Positions 24,536-33,500 are shown, counted from the first letter of the stretch. The stretch is DNA of 43,309 nt from Planctomycetaceae bacterium (GCA_005791575.1 SXWA01000091.1:1-43309), one strand, 5' to 3'. Notes: a model not told the origin generated them from the letters alone. Numbers and translations are program-made.

Positions 24536-25923
24536 ACGAACGGATCACGTTGCGGCCGGCCGCGCAGGCCGTCGGCTTCGTGATCGGGCTGGCCCGTGGG
24601 AGTGAGGAATCGTTCCGCGGCGGGATCGAAGCGGAGCGGACGGCCGAGCATCCAGGCGATCGCCGCGGCATGGCAGGCGACGTGACTCTTCCGCATCACG
24701 GCGGCGTTGCAGGCGGCCGGCTGCCGCGACTTCACGCAGTCGAAGAAGTTGCGCGCGTGGAGGGCGGCGTCGGTGCCGGCAACCTTCCGCGTCGCCTCGC
24801 CGATCGCCGGTCGCAGCCCCTCGTCGGAGAGATCGGTGCCGCCGGCGTCGCCGGTCTCCACCCAGCCGGCGTCGCCGACGAACTTCACCGGGCAGGTGCC
24901 GAGCTTGGTGTTCCAGTTGGGCCCCCGGTCGCCGAATGGATCGGGGAGGAAGTCGATCACCAGCTTCACGCCGTTTTCGTAGCGGCAGTGGAGCGCTGTC
25001 GGCCGTGGATCGAACTCCACCGGTGTGGTGCCGTCGAAGCCACCGGCCCACTGGCACAGATCGACGGTGTGCGCGCCCCAGTCGAGGAGCTTGGCACCGG
25101 AATCGAAGTCGTGGTAGCCGCGCCACTTGCCGTCGACGTACTGCTGATTGAACGGGCGCCACGGTGCCGGGCCGAGCCACATGTTCCAGTCGCAGGTCTC
25201 GGGATCGGGGGTGGGTTGGGCGGGGAGCCAGTCGTTGGCGAGGACCGGCTTGTAGGCCGAGGCATGGAGCGTGTGGAGCTTGCCCAACCGCCCACTGGTC
25301 GCGAGCCGCACCGCGTCGATGAAGTTGGGCACGCTGCGGCGCTGCGTGCCCGCCTGGAAGATCCGGCCCGTGCGCTGGAAGGTGTCGGCGAGCTGTTGGC
25401 AGATATCGATCGAGATGCCGCAGGGCTTCTCGCTGTAGACGTCCTTCCCCGCCTCGGCGGCGAGGATCGACGCCGGCCCGTGCCAGCGGTCGCCCGTGGC
25501 CACGAGGACGGCGTCGATGTCGGGGCGCGCCAGCAATTCACGGAAGTCGCGGTGCAGCCGGCAGTCGGCGGTGCCGTAGTGGGTGTCGACCAGCGCCTTC
25601 CCGGCCTCGCGCCGGGAGCGTTGGACGTCGGCGATCGCCAGGCACTGCACGTCGGGGAGCGGCAACATCGCCCCGAGGACGTAGCGGCAGCGGGGACCGA
25701 TCCCGATCACACCGAGCGTGATCCGCGCGCTCGCCGCCGGCGTGCCCGGCTCGAGCCCGAGGGCCCGCCCCGGAACGATCGTCGGCATGCCGAAGGCCAG
25801 GGCGCCCGCGGCTCCGGCCAGCAGGTCGCGGCGGGTGGGCCCGCGCTGGCCCCGGGAGCGGCGCGCGGAGGGGGCGTTGGCAGGCGCGGGGTGGGGGATC
25901 GCAGCATCAGGGTGGGCGGTCAT
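24532..25923 (-). CDS. Tat-exported Gfo/Idh/MocA-family oxidoreductase
   Basis: 463 residues from ATG 25923. Twin-arginine leader (TRRDLLAGAAGALAFG, about 29-44). Rossmann N-domain starting ITLGVIGIGPRCRYVLGAML (third Gly of GxGxxG is Cys here), DAVLVATGDRWHG, and the family EKP motif DVYSEKPCGISI. The C-terminal domain has WRPFNQQYVDGKWRGYHDFD and GAKLLDWGAHTVDLCQWAGG, the usual beta-sheet with the catalytic-site His. Family members oxidise or rearrange sugars with NAD(P). Exported Gfo/Idh proteins are very numerous in planctomycetes; substrate unknown. Divergent from the isochorismatase-ThuA gene (about 190 bp away), a frequent companion of ThuA-type proteins. Confidence 0.9.
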   Translation of the reverse strand: MTAHPDAAIPHPAPANAPSARRSRGQRGPTRRDLLAGAAGALAFGMPTIVPGRALGLEPGTPAASARITLGVIGIGPRCRYVLGAMLPLPDVQCLAIADVQRSRREAGKALVDTHYGTADCRLHRDFRELLARPDIDAVLVATGDRWHGPASILAAEAGKDVYSEKPCGISIDICQQLADTFQRTGRIFQAGTQRRSVPNFIDAVRLATSGRLGKLHTLHASAYKPVLANDWLPAQPTPDPETCDWNMWLGPAPWRPFNQQYVDGKWRGYHDFDSGAKLLDWGAHTVDLCQWAGGFDGTTPVEFDPRPTALHCRYENGVKLVIDFLPDPFGDRGPNWNTKLGTCPVKFVGDAGWVETGDAGGTDLSDEGLRPAIGEATRKVAGTDAALHARNFFDCVKSRQPAACNAAVMRKSHVACHAAAIAWMLGRPLRFDPAAERFLTPTGQPDHEADGLRGRPQRDPFV

Positions 25924-26015
25924 CGGCGAATCCCAAAAGGCCCAAAAGGGAGGTTTCGTCCGGCGGGCGATCGCCACCGGGGACGGTGCGGGGCCTGGCC
26001 GCGCCGCCGGTACGG

Positions 26016-26021
26016 TATCCT
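26016..26021 (+). promoter_or_regulatory. -10-like TATCCT before the isochorismatase-ThuA gene
   Basis: TATCCTGCCGGGTGA context, 92 bp before the start codon at 26113. The same TATCCTGCCG string recurs at 40516. No -35 recognised. Apart from this, 25924-26112 holds only the ribosome site GAGGAG (26101-26106). Confidence 0.4.
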
Positions 26022-26112
26022 GCCGGGTGAACCGCGGGCAACCGACCGCAGCCGGCAGCGTTGCGGCAGGCAGCCCAGTGGAGTGGCCATCAGCCACGCG
26101 GAGGAGCAGCGG

Positions 26113-28404
26113 ATGGCAGGCGCGCATGGATACGGATGTCGTGCGGCGGTGGTGATCGCCGCGCTGGTCGTCGTTCTCCCCGCGATCGGTGCTCGACCCG
26201 GCACGGGCGGCGAGTCGGGCACGGGCGTCGAGTCGGGCACGGGCGTCGAGTCGGGCACGGGCGGCGCGGCCAACACCCGGCTCGTGCTCCGCACGCAACG
26301 GCCCGGTGCCGACGACGGTTCCTGGTGGCGTGCGGTCGACGCGCCGGCGGAGTGGCAGACGGCGGCGACGGCGGTGATCGTCTGCGACGTCTGGGACCAG
26401 CACCATTGCCGGCGGGCCGTCGAGCGGCTCGAGGAATTCGCGCCGCGGATCGCGCGGGTCTGCGACCGGATCCGTGCCGGCGGCGGGACCGTGATCCACG
26501 CCCCGAGCGACTGCATGCCCGCCTACGCCGACCACCCGGCGCGGCAGCGGGTCCGCGATCTGGTCGAGCGGCAGGAGCCGACGGGATTCGTGGCGCCACC
26601 CGCCGGCCGGTCGGCATGGTGCTCGGGGATGGCGGCCGAGGCCGGCGCGGAATACCCGCTCGACCAGTCGCTCGGTGGCGAGGACGACGATCCGGCGGAG
26701 CATGCCGCCTGGGCAGCCGAATTGGAACGGCTCGGTCGCAATCCGCGCATGCCCTGGAAAGCCCAGTCGCCGCTCGTGCCGATCGATGCGGCCGCTGATT
26801 ATCTGACCGACGACGGTGCGGAAACGGCGCGCGTGCTCGCCGCACGCGGGATCCGCCAGGTGATCCTCGTCGGGGTCCACCTCAACATGTGTGTCCTCGG
26901 CCGCCCGTTCGGCCTGCGGCGCATGGCCGAGGCCGGCTGCCAGGTGGTGCTCCTCCGCGACCTCACCGACACGATGTACGACCCCGCCCAGTGGCCATGG
27001 GTCAACCACTTCACCGGCACCGAGCGGATGATCGACCATGTCGAACGGCACGTCTGCCCGACGATCACCAGCGACCAGATCCTCGGTGACGGCCCCCCCT
27101 TCCGTTCGCCGCGCGACTGCCGGCCGACCGTGGCGCTGGTGATCGCCGAGGAGGAGTACGGCAGCCACCGCACGCTCCCCGCTTTCGCGCGGCGGCGCCT
27201 CGGCGGCGTGTTTCGCGTCGTGGAGCACCACGTCGCCGCCGACGATCCGCACTCGATCCCCGGTCTGGAGCAGCTCGCCGGCGCCGACCTGCTCCTGCTC
27301 TCCGTGCGGCGGCGCGGATTGCCGCCCGGGCAGATGGCGGCCTTGAAGGTGTTCATCGCGTCGGGAAAGCCGGTGATCGGGATCCGCACGGCGAGCCATC
27401 CCTTCGAGCCGAAGCCGCCGGTGGCCGACCGCGAGACGTGGCCGGAGTTCGACCGCGACGTGTTCGGCATCGAATACACGGGCCACTTCGGCAAGGATGT
27501 CGCCTCGACGGTGCAGGCGGAGGCGGCCGGGCACCCGCTGCTCACCGGACTGCCAACGCAGGGTGCCCTGCCCCAGGTCGGTTCGCTGTACCGCATCGCC
27601 CCGGCCACGGCGGCGACGCTCGTGCTCGCCACGGGTCGGATCCCCGACGCACCCCCGCAGCCGGTGCTCACCGAGTTCCGTCGTCCGGATGGCGGCCTGT
27701 CGATCTACACCTCGGTCGGGCATCCCGACGACCTCGTCCGCCCGGAGGTGGAGAGGGTGCTCGTGAACGCGGTCCATGTCGCCCTCGGGCTCGCGCCGCC
27801 GCGCGACATCGACGATCGTGATCCCCATGATCCCTGGCTGCGCTGGGTGAGCGTCCGCCGCGACGGCGGGCCGTTTCCCCGTGCGGCTGACATCGCCGCA
27901 CGGTTTCCGCTCCAGGGACGGCCCCTTTGGCTGCGGACCGTGATCGTGCCCGACGAGGATGCCGCGCGACGCGGGCTGACGCTCGAACTCACGCCGGGAG
28001 CCGGGGCGCGCCTTTCGCCGGCTGCGATCCAGGCGTGGTACGACGGGAGGCCGCTGGAATACCGACCTGCCGCCGGGGATGGCGCGCTATCGCTCGCCAT
28101 CCCCGGCACGATCCTCACCCCCCACCGCCCCGGCGTGCTGGCGCTGGAATGCACCGGGCAGTCGGCCGCTGGCATCCTCTTCGGGGGCACGGCGCTGGTG
28201 CGCGGCGAAACGGGGCCGAGGCTTCCGCTCGACCGCTGGCAGATCCGCGTCGGCGATGAGGCCGGTCCGGGGTTCCGCGACATGCCCCTGCCGGCCCAGT
28301 TCGGCGGACCCGCCGACAGCGTCGTGCCGCTGGCCGACGCGCTCCCCGATGTGACAGGTGACGGGGTTCCGCCCCCCGCCGGGGCCGGCGGAGGCGGGCC
28401 GTGA
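26113..28404 (+). CDS. Secreted isochorismatase-like cysteine hydrolase fused to ThuA-like domain
   Basis: 763 residues, start ATG 26113 with GAGGAG 6 bp upstream. Signal peptide (hydrophobic core about 11-24, AIGA end), then a tandem ESGTGV stretch from an 18-bp DNA repeat. Residues about 80-300: isochorismatase-like domain with the Asp-Lys-Cys triad (Asp92 in VIVCDVWDQ; Lys in MPWKAQS; Cys260 in VHLNMCVLGR). Residues about 335-560: ThuA/class I glutamine-amidotransferase-like fold (PTVALVIAEEEYGSHRTLPA, LLLLSVRRRGLP, GKPVIGIRTASHPF). The C-terminal 200 residues resemble a beta-rich carbohydrate or FN3-like region. Both halves are intact. The stop overlaps the next gene (GTGA, 28401-28404). 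Hydrolase plus ThuA in one exported chain is a planctomycete-style fusion; substrate unknown. Confidence 0.85.
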   Translation: MAGAHGYGCRAAVVIAALVVVLPAIGARPGTGGESGTGVESGTGVESGTGGAANTRLVLRTQRPGADDGSWWRAVDAPAEWQTAATAVIVCDVWDQHHCRRAVERLEEFAPRIARVCDRIRAGGGTVIHAPSDCMPAYADHPARQRVRDLVERQEPTGFVAPPAGRSAWCSGMAAEAGAEYPLDQSLGGEDDDPAEHAAWAAELERLGRNPRMPWKAQSPLVPIDAAADYLTDDGAETARVLAARGIRQVILVGVHLNMCVLGRPFGLRRMAEAGCQVVLLRDLTDTMYDPAQWPWVNHFTGTERMIDHVERHVCPTITSDQILGDGPPFRSPRDCRPTVALVIAEEEYGSHRTLPAFARRRLGGVFRVVEHHVAADDPHSIPGLEQLAGADLLLLSVRRRGLPPGQMAALKVFIASGKPVIGIRTASHPFEPKPPVADRETWPEFDRDVFGIEYTGHFGKDVASTVQAEAAGHPLLTGLPTQGALPQVGSLYRIAPATAATLVLATGRIPDAPPQPVLTEFRRPDGGLSIYTSVGHPDDLVRPEVERVLVNAVHVALGLAPPRDIDDRDPHDPWLRWVSVRRDGGPFPRAADIAARFPLQGRPLWLRTVIVPDEDAARRGLTLELTPGAGARLSPAAIQAWYDGRPLEYRPAAGDGALSLAIPGTILTPHRPGVLALECTGQSAAGILFGGTALVRGETGPRLPLDRWQIRVGDEAGPGFRDMPLPAQFGGPADSVVPLADALPDVTGDGVPPPAGAGGGGP
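26211..26264 (+). repeat. 18-bp coding tandem repeat, three copies
   Basis: Units 26211-26228, 26229-26246 and 26247-26264 of CGAGTCGGGCACGGGCGT type (an imperfect copy precedes them) encode ESGTGV three times, immediately after the signal peptide. Confidence 0.93.
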
Positions 28405-29549
28405 CCATCCCGGTGGACCGCGCCGATGTGATCGTGATCGGCGGCGGCGGGATGGGCAGCACCGCGGCCGCGGAGATCGCCCGGCGCGGCGCGCGGGTGA
28501 TCGTTCTCGATCGATTTCCGCCGCCGCACGACCGCGGCAGTTCCCATGGGCAGTCGCGGCTCATCCGCCTCGCCTATTTCGAGCATCCCGACTATGTGCC
28601 GCTGCTCCGTGCCGCCTACCGCCGGTGGCGCGATCTGGAGGTGGCTGCAGGCCGCGCGCTGCTCACCGAGTCGGGGCTGCTCCTGGCCGGCCCGTCCGAC
28701 GGCGAGGCGGTGCGTGGCACCCTCCATGCCGCGGCGGTCCATGGGCTGCCGGTCGAATGCCTCACGGCCGATGCGGGCAGGGTCTGGTATCCGCAGATCC
28801 TCCTGCCGCCCGACTGGCTGCTGCTCCACGAGCGCTGTGGGGGGTGGCTCCGGGTCGAGGACTGCGTTCGCGCCGCCCTCGATCTCGCTGTCGGCCATGG
28901 GGCACGGCTGGAAACCGGCGTCACGGTCGTCGATTGGCGGGCCGACGGCGACGGGGTGGTCGTCGAGACCGATCGCGGGCGGTATGCCGCCGCCCGGCTG
29001 GTGATCGCGGCTGGCCCGTGGGCGGGCGGACTGCTCCGTCTGCCGTCGATTCCACTGGTGGTGCTCCGCAAGGGGCTGTTCTGGTTCGCACCCCGTGCCG
29101 AGCATCGCGCCGGGCTTGTTGCCGGCGCGTTCCCCTGCTTCGCCTTCGACACCGCCGCGGGGTTCTTCTACGGATTCCCCGCGATGGACGGGGGGGGAGT
29201 GAAGGTGGCGGAGCACAGCGGTGGCGCCGTGGTCGAAGATCCGCTGACCGTCGAGCGGGGAGTCGATCCGGAGGAGCGGGCACGCGTCGAGGAGGTGCTC
29301 GCCGCCCGTCTGCCGGCGGCTCTCGGCCCGCTCGTCGCCTCCGCCACCTGCCTCTACACGATGTCGCCCGATGGCCACTTCATCCTCGGGCTCCATCCCG
29401 GGAATCCACGGGTGGCGGTCGCCGCCGGATTCTCCGGCCACGGCTTCAAGTTCGCCAGCGTCGTCGGCGACATCCTCGCCGATCTCGCTCTCGATGGCAG
29501 GACCGACCTCCCGATCGGCTTCCTCGCGCCGACGCGGTTCGCCGGCTGA
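28401..29549 (+). CDS. solA: Monomeric sarcosine oxidase / N-methyltryptophan oxidase-like flavoenzyme
   Basis: 382 residues with GTG start overlapping the previous stop by 4 bp. FAD-binding Rossmann motif VIVIGGGGMGSTAAAEIARRG (about 10-30, GxGxxG), then the MSOX/SolA signature GSSHGQSRLIRLAYFEHPDY. Cys317 in TCLYTMSPDGHFI is at the covalent-FAD cysteine position of monomeric sarcosine oxidase. C-terminal VAVAAGFSGHGFKFA binds FAD. No signal peptide, so cytoplasmic, unlike its exported upstream partner. Family reaction: oxidative demethylation of sarcosine or another N-methyl amino acid to aldehyde and H2O2. The exact substrate is uncertain, so the symbol is by family only. Confidence 0.88.
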   Translation: MTIPVDRADVIVIGGGGMGSTAAAEIARRGARVIVLDRFPPPHDRGSSHGQSRLIRLAYFEHPDYVPLLRAAYRRWRDLEVAAGRALLTESGLLLAGPSDGEAVRGTLHAAAVHGLPVECLTADAGRVWYPQILLPPDWLLLHERCGGWLRVEDCVRAALDLAVGHGARLETGVTVVDWRADGDGVVVETDRGRYAAARLVIAAGPWAGGLLRLPSIPLVVLRKGLFWFAPRAEHRAGLVAGAFPCFAFDTAAGFFYGFPAMDGGGVKVAEHSGGAVVEDPLTVERGVDPEERARVEEVLAARLPAALGPLVASATCLYTMSPDGHFILGLHPGNPRVAVAAGFSGHGFKFASVVGDILADLALDGRTDLPIGFLAPTRFAG

Positions 29550-29644
29550 CCGGCACCGGCAGCCCCCCACTCCGCGGGAAAAATGGTCACCCGGACCGGC
29601 GGCACCCGAAAAAACTGCCCTCGGGTGATCGGCCCCGGGGAAGG

Positions 29645-29650
29645 TACCAT
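29645..29650 (+). promoter_or_regulatory. -10-like TACCAT before the LpoB-like gene
   Basis: GGTACCATCC, 33 bp before ATG 29683; a ribosome site CGGGAG follows at about 29670. No other element was recognised in 29550-29682. Confidence 0.4.
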
Positions 29651-29682
29651 CCTCCGCCCAGATCCCCCCGGGAGCGAAGCCG

Positions 29683-30363
29683 ATGCAACGGGTGCCACTG
29701 TTGGTTGTCGCCGTCGCCGCGGCCGTCTGCAGCCCGGGCTGCCGCGGAACGCAGTTCGCGCGGATCGTCCAGCCGGGCGATCGGCTGATGATGGGCAGCC
29801 ACCAGGCCGGTCAGGAGACGTTCCGTCCCCTGGTCAACGAGGCCGTGGCGAAACTCCTCGCCCGGCACTGCGAGGATCCTGTCCGCCAGGTGTCGTTCGA
29901 CGGGGTCGAGGCGGTGCCGCCGCCCCGGAAGCGGATCTGCTTCGTCGGGGTGGAGAACACCAGCGCCGAGGAGATCGGTGATTTCAAGGAACAGGTCTAC
30001 GAGATCATCGACCAGCGGATCCTGGAGAGCCAGCTCTTCGAATCGCTCAACCGCCGGGCCGTCGACGCCGGGCTGCGCGACAGCCGTCTCCGCCCCGACG
30101 AGCTCCTCGTGCCGGAGCGGATGCGCACCTTCGCCGCCACGATGGAGAGCCAAGGGCAGCCGATCGACTACCTGCTCTATGCCAAGCTCACGAGCGGCAC
30201 CACGCAGTCGAACCGCGACTATCAGCGCGACTACCTCCTCACCCTCGAGCTGATCGACGTCCGCGACGGCGGCTACGACAAGCAGTCGGCGGAGATCTCC
30301 AAGGGATACCACCACAGCCGGTTGTCACGCTGGCGGGCGACCACCCCCCTCCAACGCGACTGA
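29683..30363 (+). CDS. LpoB-like outer-membrane lipoprotein (penicillin-binding-protein activator family)
   Basis: 226 residues with a lipoprotein leader (PLLVVAVAAAVCSPGC, lipid Cys about residue 20). The body resembles LpoB/COG3417: ICFVGVENTSAEEIGDFKEQ (short beta then the DxF/L helix), QLFESLNRRAVDAGL, PIDYLLYAKLTSGTTQSN and YLLTLELIDVRDGGY, matching the LpoB pattern of a helix-beta domain with TLELVD-like strand. In Enterobacteria LpoB activates PBP1b in peptidoglycan synthesis; in planctomycetes the partner is unknown. A lipoprotein (COG3014-like) starts 14 bp downstream, an arrangement I recall from other bacteria (LpoB beside COG3014), though I cannot verify it here. Confidence 0.75.
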   Translation: MQRVPLLVVAVAAAVCSPGCRGTQFARIVQPGDRLMMGSHQAGQETFRPLVNEAVAKLLARHCEDPVRQVSFDGVEAVPPPRKRICFVGVENTSAEEIGDFKEQVYEIIDQRILESQLFESLNRRAVDAGLRDSRLRPDELLVPERMRTFAATMESQGQPIDYLLYAKLTSGTTQSNRDYQRDYLLTLELIDVRDGGYDKQSAEISKGYHHSRLSRWRATTPLQRD

Positions 30364-30377
30364 CGGGAGCCGCGGCG

Positions 30378-31730
30378 ATGGTGTGCCCGTCTGCCACGTG
30401 CGTCGTGATCCTCGCCGCGCTGCTGCCCTTGGCCACCGGCTGCGTCTCGCACGTCGCCCGGCTGGAGCCGGTGCGCGCCGCCTTCCACCGCGGCGACCTC
30501 GCCGAAGCCGAGCGGCTCCTCGCCCGGGATGCCGGGCAGCATCCCGAGGATGCGAGTGTGATCGCCCTCGACCGCGCCACGGTGGCGCTGGCGGAGGGGC
30601 GCCCGGCCGACGCCGAGCGGCTGCTGCGCGGCGTGCGCGACGAGTTCGACCTCCTCGAGACCGCCGATCCCGCCGCGGGGGTGATGATGCTCGCCCGCGA
30701 CGACGTCGCGGCCGAGTACGCGGGGGAGGACCACGAGAAGGTGCTGATCCGGGCGCTGCTGGCCGTCGCCAATCTGCTCCAGGATGGCGACGATGCCGAG
30801 GCCTATGCCCTCCAGGTGGCGGCCAAGCAGCGTGCGATCGTGCTTGCGGCCGCCGGTGAGGATGGCACCAATCCCAAGGCCTCGTATCCCCAGGTCGCGT
30901 TCGGGTCCTGGCTCCGGGGCACGATCCGCGAGGCCACCCACCGCGACTACGACGATGCCGCCCGGTCGTATGCCGAGTTGGTGTCGTGGCAACCCGACTA
31001 TCCGCGCGGTGGCGAACTGCTGGAGCGGGCCCGCGGTGGCCATCACTCCGCCCGTGGCCATGGCGTGGTGCAGCTCATCGCCCTGGTGGGACACGGCCCG
31101 TTCAAGGCCGATGCGGTGGAGGTGCCGTCGACGGTGTCGCTGGCGATCGCCGGTGATCTGCTCGCCGGCCCGTTCGCCGGCACGCTGCCGGCGGTGGTGG
31201 CACCGGTGCGGATCCCCCGGCTGCTGGCGGCGACGGGCATCGCCGCGGCGGTGGACGTGGCGGTGGACGGGCAGCCCAGAGGGCGGAGCGAGACCGTCAC
31301 GAGCGTCTCGCGGCTGGCGCTGGCCCAGCACGAGGCCGTCCTGCCCACGATCGTGGCCCGGGCGATCGCGCGGCGGGCGGTGAAGTCGGGCGCCGTCTTC
31401 GGGGTGAAGCAGGGGTTGGGGCTCGACGGCACGCTGCCCGGCGTGGCCGTCGATCTGGCCGGGGTCGCCTGGCAGGCGAGCGAGAAGCCCGACACCCGCT
31501 GCTGGGGGCTGTTGCCCGACTCGATCCAGGTGCTCCGAGTGGAATTGCTTCAGGGGGACCACCGGATCGCGGTTTCCGCCATCGATGTCGGGGGCCGGCG
31601 CTTCGGGCCGATCGCCGACGTGCCGGTCACCGTGGCCGACGGGCGCACCACCTACGTGCTCGTGCAGGCGACCGATGCCGGCATCATCGGCCAGCCCGTG
31701 GCCGGCGGCCGTGGGCCGGGGGTCAACTGA
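30378..31730 (+). CDS. TPR-containing lipoprotein, COG3014-like
   Basis: 450 residues, lipobox LATGC (Cys about residue 22) after a leader ILAALLPLATGC. N-terminal half has TPR-like helices (FHRGDLAEAERLLARDAG, DRATVALAEGRPADAERLL), followed by VMMLARDDVAAEYAGEDHEKVLIR and a region YDDAARSYAELVSWQPDYP. C-terminal half is beta-rich (VVQLIALVGHGPFKADAVEV, RVELLQGDHRIAVSAIDV). The combination fits COG3014-type uncharacterised lipoproteins, found next to LpoB-family genes. Probably acts with the upstream LpoB-like lipoprotein at the outer membrane. The stop overlaps the convergent ribokinase stop by 8 bp. Confidence 0.65.
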   Translation: MVCPSATCVVILAALLPLATGCVSHVARLEPVRAAFHRGDLAEAERLLARDAGQHPEDASVIALDRATVALAEGRPADAERLLRGVRDEFDLLETADPAAGVMMLARDDVAAEYAGEDHEKVLIRALLAVANLLQDGDDAEAYALQVAAKQRAIVLAAAGEDGTNPKASYPQVAFGSWLRGTIREATHRDYDDAARSYAELVSWQPDYPRGGELLERARGGHHSARGHGVVQLIALVGHGPFKADAVEVPSTVSLAIAGDLLAGPFAGTLPAVVAPVRIPRLLAATGIAAAVDVAVDGQPRGRSETVTSVSRLALAQHEAVLPTIVARAIARRAVKSGAVFGVKQGLGLDGTLPGVAVDLAGVAWQASEKPDTRCWGLLPDSIQVLRVELLQGDHRIAVSAIDVGGRRFGPIADVPVTVADGRTTYVLVQATDAGIIGQPVAGGRGPGVN

Positions 31731-32679
31731 CGCGGGATGCCTCCAGAAACGCCTCCCACTCCCCCCGGGTCGGGAGCGATGGCTGCGCCCCTTCCCTGGT
31801 GGCGGCGAGTGCACCGGCGGCGGCGGCCCGGCGCACCGCCTCCCGGGGGGGGAGCCCCTCGGCGAGGCCGACGGCCAGCGCACCGGTGAAGGCGTCACCG
31901 GCCGCGGTGGAATCGATGGCCGTCACGGGGAACGGCGGCACGAACACCTCCCCATCCGCGTCGGCGACGACGGCCCCGCGGCTGCCCAGCGTCACGACCA
32001 CCAGCCGCGGGCCCCGCGCGCGGAGCACCCGTGCCGCAGCGATGCCGCCGGCGACACCGTCCACGGCCCGGCCGCTGAGCCGGGCCGCCTCCGATTCGTG
32101 GGGCTTGAGGATCGTGACCAATTCGAGGAGCCCGGTGGGCAGGCCGTCCTCCGGCACCGGAGCCGGATCGAGCAGCACCGGCACCCCCGCGGCGTCAGCG
32201 ATGCGCGCGGCGTGGAGGATCGTGTCTCCCGGCACCTCGAGTTGGAGCACGAGGAGCCGCGCGCCGCGGATCGCCTCCGCGGCGCGGTCGACATCGGCGG
32301 GCGAGAGCCGCGCGTTGGCGCCGGGGGCGACGGCGATCGCGTTCTCCCCCTGGCCATCGACGAGGATCAACGCCACCCCGGAGGCGGCGGCGGAGTCCTC
32401 GCGGCAGTGGTCGGTCGCGATTCCCTCCGCCGCATACGCCGCCAGCGCCGCCGCCCCGAACGGGTCGCGGCCGACGCGCGCCACGAACCGGACGTGGGCC
32501 CCGAGCCGCGCCGCCGCCACCGCCTGATTGGCTCCCTTGCCACCGGACGCCTGGAAGAAGCTCCCGCCGAGCACCGTCTCGCCGGGCTGCGGGATCCGCG
32601 GGCAGCGGACGACGAGGTCGGTATTGGCACTCCCGACGACGACGAGCGCCGCACCGGCAGGCCTCCGGCCGGTGGTCAT
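31723..32679 (-). CDS. rbsK: Ribokinase (PfkB family)
   Basis: 318 residues, start ATG 32679 overlapping the preceding gene by 4 bp. PfkB family: GSANTDLVV near the N-terminus, substrate loop GGKGANQAVAAARLG (about 42-56), VARVGRDPFG, LILVDGQGENAIAVAPGAN, and C-terminal IDSTAAGDAFTGALAVGL containing the catalytic Asp in the AAGD anion-hole motif. The GGKGANQ loop is typical of ribokinase rather than fructokinase. Last gene of the five-gene minus-strand operon, so it probably phosphorylates a sugar released by the upstream isomerase/hydrolase. Confidence 0.92.
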   Translation of the reverse strand: MTTGRRPAGAALVVVGSANTDLVVRCPRIPQPGETVLGGSFFQASGGKGANQAVAAARLGAHVRFVARVGRDPFGAAALAAYAAEGIATDHCREDSAAASGVALILVDGQGENAIAVAPGANARLSPADVDRAAEAIRGARLLVLQLEVPGDTILHAARIADAAGVPVLLDPAPVPEDGLPTGLLELVTILKPHESEAARLSGRAVDGVAGGIAAARVLRARGPRLVVVTLGSRGAVVADADGEVFVPPFPVTAIDSTAAGDAFTGALAVGLAEGLPPREAVRRAAAAGALAATREGAQPSLPTRGEWEAFLEASRVS

Positions 32680-33500
32680 CCGCGGCACCCGAGGTCGGCC
32701 ATGATCCGCGCGGTGCCGTCGTGGGCCTCGGCCACCCATTCGACGATCCGTGCCGGGTCGGGGGCGAACTCGAGCTCCACGCTCACCGTGCCGTCGTAGC
32801 CGGTGTCACGGATCGCCGCGAGGTAGTCGGCGATCGGGGTCACCCCCCGGCCCGGCGGCAGGTCGCCGTGCACCTTGCCGTCGCAGTCGGAGAGGTGCAC
32901 GTGCTCGATCCGGCCGGCGAGGCGGGCGATCTCCGCCGGCGGTGTGCGCACGATGTGGAGGTGGGAGATGTCGCAATTGGCGCGGACGGTATCGGGCAAC
33001 CCCACCTCGTCGAGGAGCCGGAGCATGCTGTCGATCGAATTGACCAGCGACATGTGGAACGGCTCGAGTTCGATCGCGATCCTCACGCCGCACTCCGCGG
33101 CGTAGCCGCCGAGATGCCGGCAGGCGTCGACGGCGAGATCCCACTGCTCCTGCGGCGGCACGCACTCCTTCTGCCAGACGTATTCGCCGAGGACGAGCAG
33201 GAGGTTGCTGCAGCCGTACTCGGCGCAGAGATCGAGATGGGCCCGCGTGCGGTGGAGGTGGCAGTCGCGGATCGGCGGGTTCCAGTCGATGAGCCCGAGC
33301 GACACGCAACACAGGCTCACGATCGGCAGGTCGAGGTCGCGGCACACGGCGGGGATCAGCCGCCGCTCCTCGGCCGGCATCACCAGCGGATCGGCGAGCA
33401 GGTCGACCGAATCGAACCCCAGCTGCTTCGTCTGCTCGAGCCCGAAACGGGTGCCCTTCCCCGCCTGGGCGAACGCCGAGTTGATCAATCCCAGTCGCAT
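32676..33500 (-). CDS. Xylose-isomerase-like TIM-barrel sugar isomerase/epimerase
   Basis: 274 residues, ribosome site GGGGAGGA upstream of ATG 33500. AP-endonuclease-2/xylose-isomerase-like barrel: IAIELEPFHMSLV (metal-ligand Glu), DISHLHIVRTPP (Asp/His), HVHLSDCDGKVHGD and final Glu in VSVELEFAPDPARIVEW. Family members isomerise or epimerise keto sugars (for example hydroxypyruvate isomerase, inosose or tagatose epimerase). Overlaps rbsK by 4 bp, so a sugar isomerised here is likely phosphorylated next. Substrate not determinable. Confidence 0.88.
   Translation of the reverse strand: MRLGLINSAFAQAGKGTRFGLEQTKQLGFDSVDLLADPLVMPAEERRLIPAVCRDLDLPIVSLCCVSLGLIDWNPPIRDCHLHRTRAHLDLCAEYGCSNLLLVLGEYVWQKECVPPQEQWDLAVDACRHLGGYAAECGVRIAIELEPFHMSLVNSIDSMLRLLDEVGLPDTVRANCDISHLHIVRTPPAEIARLAGRIEHVHLSDCDGKVHGDLPPGRGVTPIADYLAAIRDTGYDGTVSVELEFAPDPARIVEWVAEAHDGTARIMADLGCRG

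Noticed and set aside
22971-24605. Plus-strand frame antisense to uup
   Set aside because: Low-complexity Glu/Gly/Arg-rich translation with no family; uup has complete ABC motifs in the opposite frame.
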